Below are positions 62,930-64,000 of a DNA stretch of 64,000 nucleotides, piece by piece. The stretch's first letter is position 1, and each line of letters begins with the position of its first letter. Below the pieces are notes generated by a model that saw nothing but the letters and a program-made list of their open reading frames with translations, made no database searches and was not told the origin of the DNA. Source of the stretch: Clostridium sp. AF15-31 (GTDB lineage: Bacteria > Bacillota > Clostridia > Lachnospirales > Lachnospiraceae). The stretch covers positions 62,001 to 126,000 of the forward strand of contig NZ_QTXL01000007.1 of assembly GCF_003461625.1 (NCBI RefSeq), written 5' to 3'. The position numbers and the translations under genes are program-made.

Positions 62930-64000
62930 ATGCGGAAAGGGAAAGGTTATCAGACAAAATTGGGAAATGAAAAAAAAAGACGGCTGTTTAAGGCGGGAAC
63001 GATTATATTTCTGGTAATTGCAGCAGCGCTTGTATTTAATAAGATATTGGAGGAGTGGACAGGCTTTCGGAAGGTACTGGATACGATAACCGGGGCGGCA
63101 GCACCGATTATAATTGGTTTTGTGATCGCTTTTTTGTTGAATCCGGTGCTTATCTTTTTTGATCGCCTGTGTCATACGATCTTACAGGATCGGGTGATCA
63201 AAGACAAGAAAAAACTGTTTCATGTATCAAGAGCCATATCGATCATTATAACGATCATTTTGTTCCTTGGTCTGCTCACGGGTTTGATCTGGATGGTAGT
63301 GCCACAGGTCATCGACAGTATCAATCTTCTTATATCCAATATGGATAATTACTATAATAATATCATGAAGGCGATCAATACCATTTATGATAAATTCAAG
63401 AACCTTGGCGAATCCGAAGAAATGGTAATGAATGTCGTAAACACTGTATATGACCGCTTGCAGAAATGGGTAAATACAGATGTTGTTCCGAATCTGGATA
63501 AGATTGTATTAAATATCAGCTCCGGTGTTGTGGGCGGATTGAAGTTCATTTATAATTTCCTGATCGGTATTGTAGCATCTATCTATGTGATGGCGAATAA
63601 GGAATATTTGGCTTCCAGAGGCAAGAAAATCGTCTATGCACTGTTTAAACTGAAAAACGCGAATATCATTCTGGATGGACTTGCAAGTGTAAATAAGATA
63701 TTCAGTCAGTTTATCAATGGTAAGATCGTGGATTCGATCATAATCGGGATTATAACATTTATTTTGACAACGATCGTAGATATGCCATATGCATTGCTGA
63801 TCAGTGTTATCATTGGTGTGACAAATGTAATTCCGTTTTTTGGTCCGATCATCGGTGCGATCCCATGTGTGTTTATTGTTCTGATCGCAGATCCGATCAA
63901 GAGTATCATATTGCTTATCATGATCCTGTGTATTCAGCAGTTTGATGGAAATATTTTAGGACCAAAGATCCTTGGTGATGTAACGGGACTTTCCAGCTTC
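62930..64000 (+). CDS. AI-2E family transporter, 5' part
   Basis: An open frame runs from ATG 62930 to the window end (357 codons) without stop. The product begins MRKGKGYQTKLGNEKKRRLF, with helices from residue ~23 (IIFLVIAAALVFNKIL), PIIIGFVIAFLLNPV, an extracellular helical part, and ...VDMPYALLISVIIGVTNVIP FFGPIIGAIP, the family signature, followed by QQFDGNILGPKILGD. Members (YhhQ/TqsA/YtvI-like) move small molecules or ions; despite the name, AI-2 export is not general. The ribosome-binding site is weak, so the start is uncertain. Confidence 0.9.
   Translation, partial: MRKGKGYQTKLGNEKKRRLFKAGTIIFLVIAAALVFNKILEEWTGFRKVLDTITGAAAPIIIGFVIAFLLNPVLIFFDRLCHTILQDRVIKDKKKLFHVSRAISIIITIILFLGLLTGLIWMVVPQVIDSINLLISNMDNYYNNIMKAINTIYDKFKNLGESEEMVMNVVNTVYDRLQKWVNTDVVPNLDKIVLNISSGVVGGLKFIYNFLIGIVASIYVMANKEYLASRGKKIVYALFKLKNANIILDGLASVNKIFSQFINGKIVDSIIIGIITFILTTIVDMPYALLISVIIGVTNVIPFFGPIIGAIPCVFIVLIADPIKSIILLIMILCIQQFDGNILGPKILGDVTGLSSF

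Overview
The window looks like a chromosomal segment of a low-to-moderate GC, Gram-positive-type anaerobe of the Clostridia, most likely the Lachnospiraceae. Reasons: purine-rich Shine-Dalgarno sites of the AAAGGAGG type; lipoprotein-type ABC binding proteins; a T-box leader before thrS; a four-subunit 2-oxoacid:ferredoxin oxidoreductase; a cation-efflux gene under a NiCo-like riboswitch; MMPL and heptad-repeat export proteins; secreted proteins with fibronectin-III-like and paired-cysteine modules. The genus cannot be fixed from sequence alone. No rRNA, tRNA, CRISPR array or transposase was recognised.

Layout. (1) 1-7060 is the accessory part. After the 3' end of rpsI come a DUF3990 locus, a repeat-bearing secreted protein, two tandem type I toxin/antisense-RNA modules on a ~318-bp repeat, a truncated surface-protein gene, and a very AT-rich gene for a membrane protein of unknown function. 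(2) 7071-15755: an amino-acid ABC transporter, a metallophosphoesterase, a sensor kinase whose response regulator is reduced to a fragment, a drug-efflux-like MFS gene behind an apparent ribosome-mediated attenuator, an EAL phosphodiesterase and an SDR. (3) 15828-23278: T-box plus thrS, NiCo-type riboswitch plus a cation-diffusion-facilitator gene, a membrane-embedded LuxR regulator, and a secreted fibronectin-like protein. (4) 23416-38235: glycosyltransferase, MATE exporter, metal P-type ATPase, then two TetR-controlled envelope/export modules (MMPL plus repeat lipoprotein; ABC ATPase plus FtsX-like permease). (5) 38236-53138: dihydroorotase, a decayed oxidoreductase, a LuxR regulator, an NhaC/amidohydrolase/nitrilase operon, acetyltransferases, glgB, a cold-shock gene and pnuC. 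(6) 53150-64000: the por/vor operon, a transglutaminase-like protein, an aconitase-family enzyme, endonuclease IV, a slipin/NfeD pair and the start of an AI-2E-family transporter.

Regulation is unusually readable. Promoters with 16-17 nt spacers are visible before the amino-acid ABC operon, thrS, the CDF gene, tetR2, csp, pnuC, the nfeD operon and the AI-2E gene. Two identical-geometry TetR operators link tetR2 to the ABC exporter beside it. Three intergenic segments are very long imperfect palindromes (195-276 bp), one sharing half of its sequence with a second locus; they are not explained by any gene.

The strongest leads for something not routinely annotated are the tandem type I toxin modules with conserved promoters but diverged recognition hairpins, the leader-peptide attenuator that buries the MFS ribosome-binding site, the long palindromes, the AT-rich membrane protein, and the Tyr/Gly-tetrad lipoprotein exported or served by an MMPL partner.
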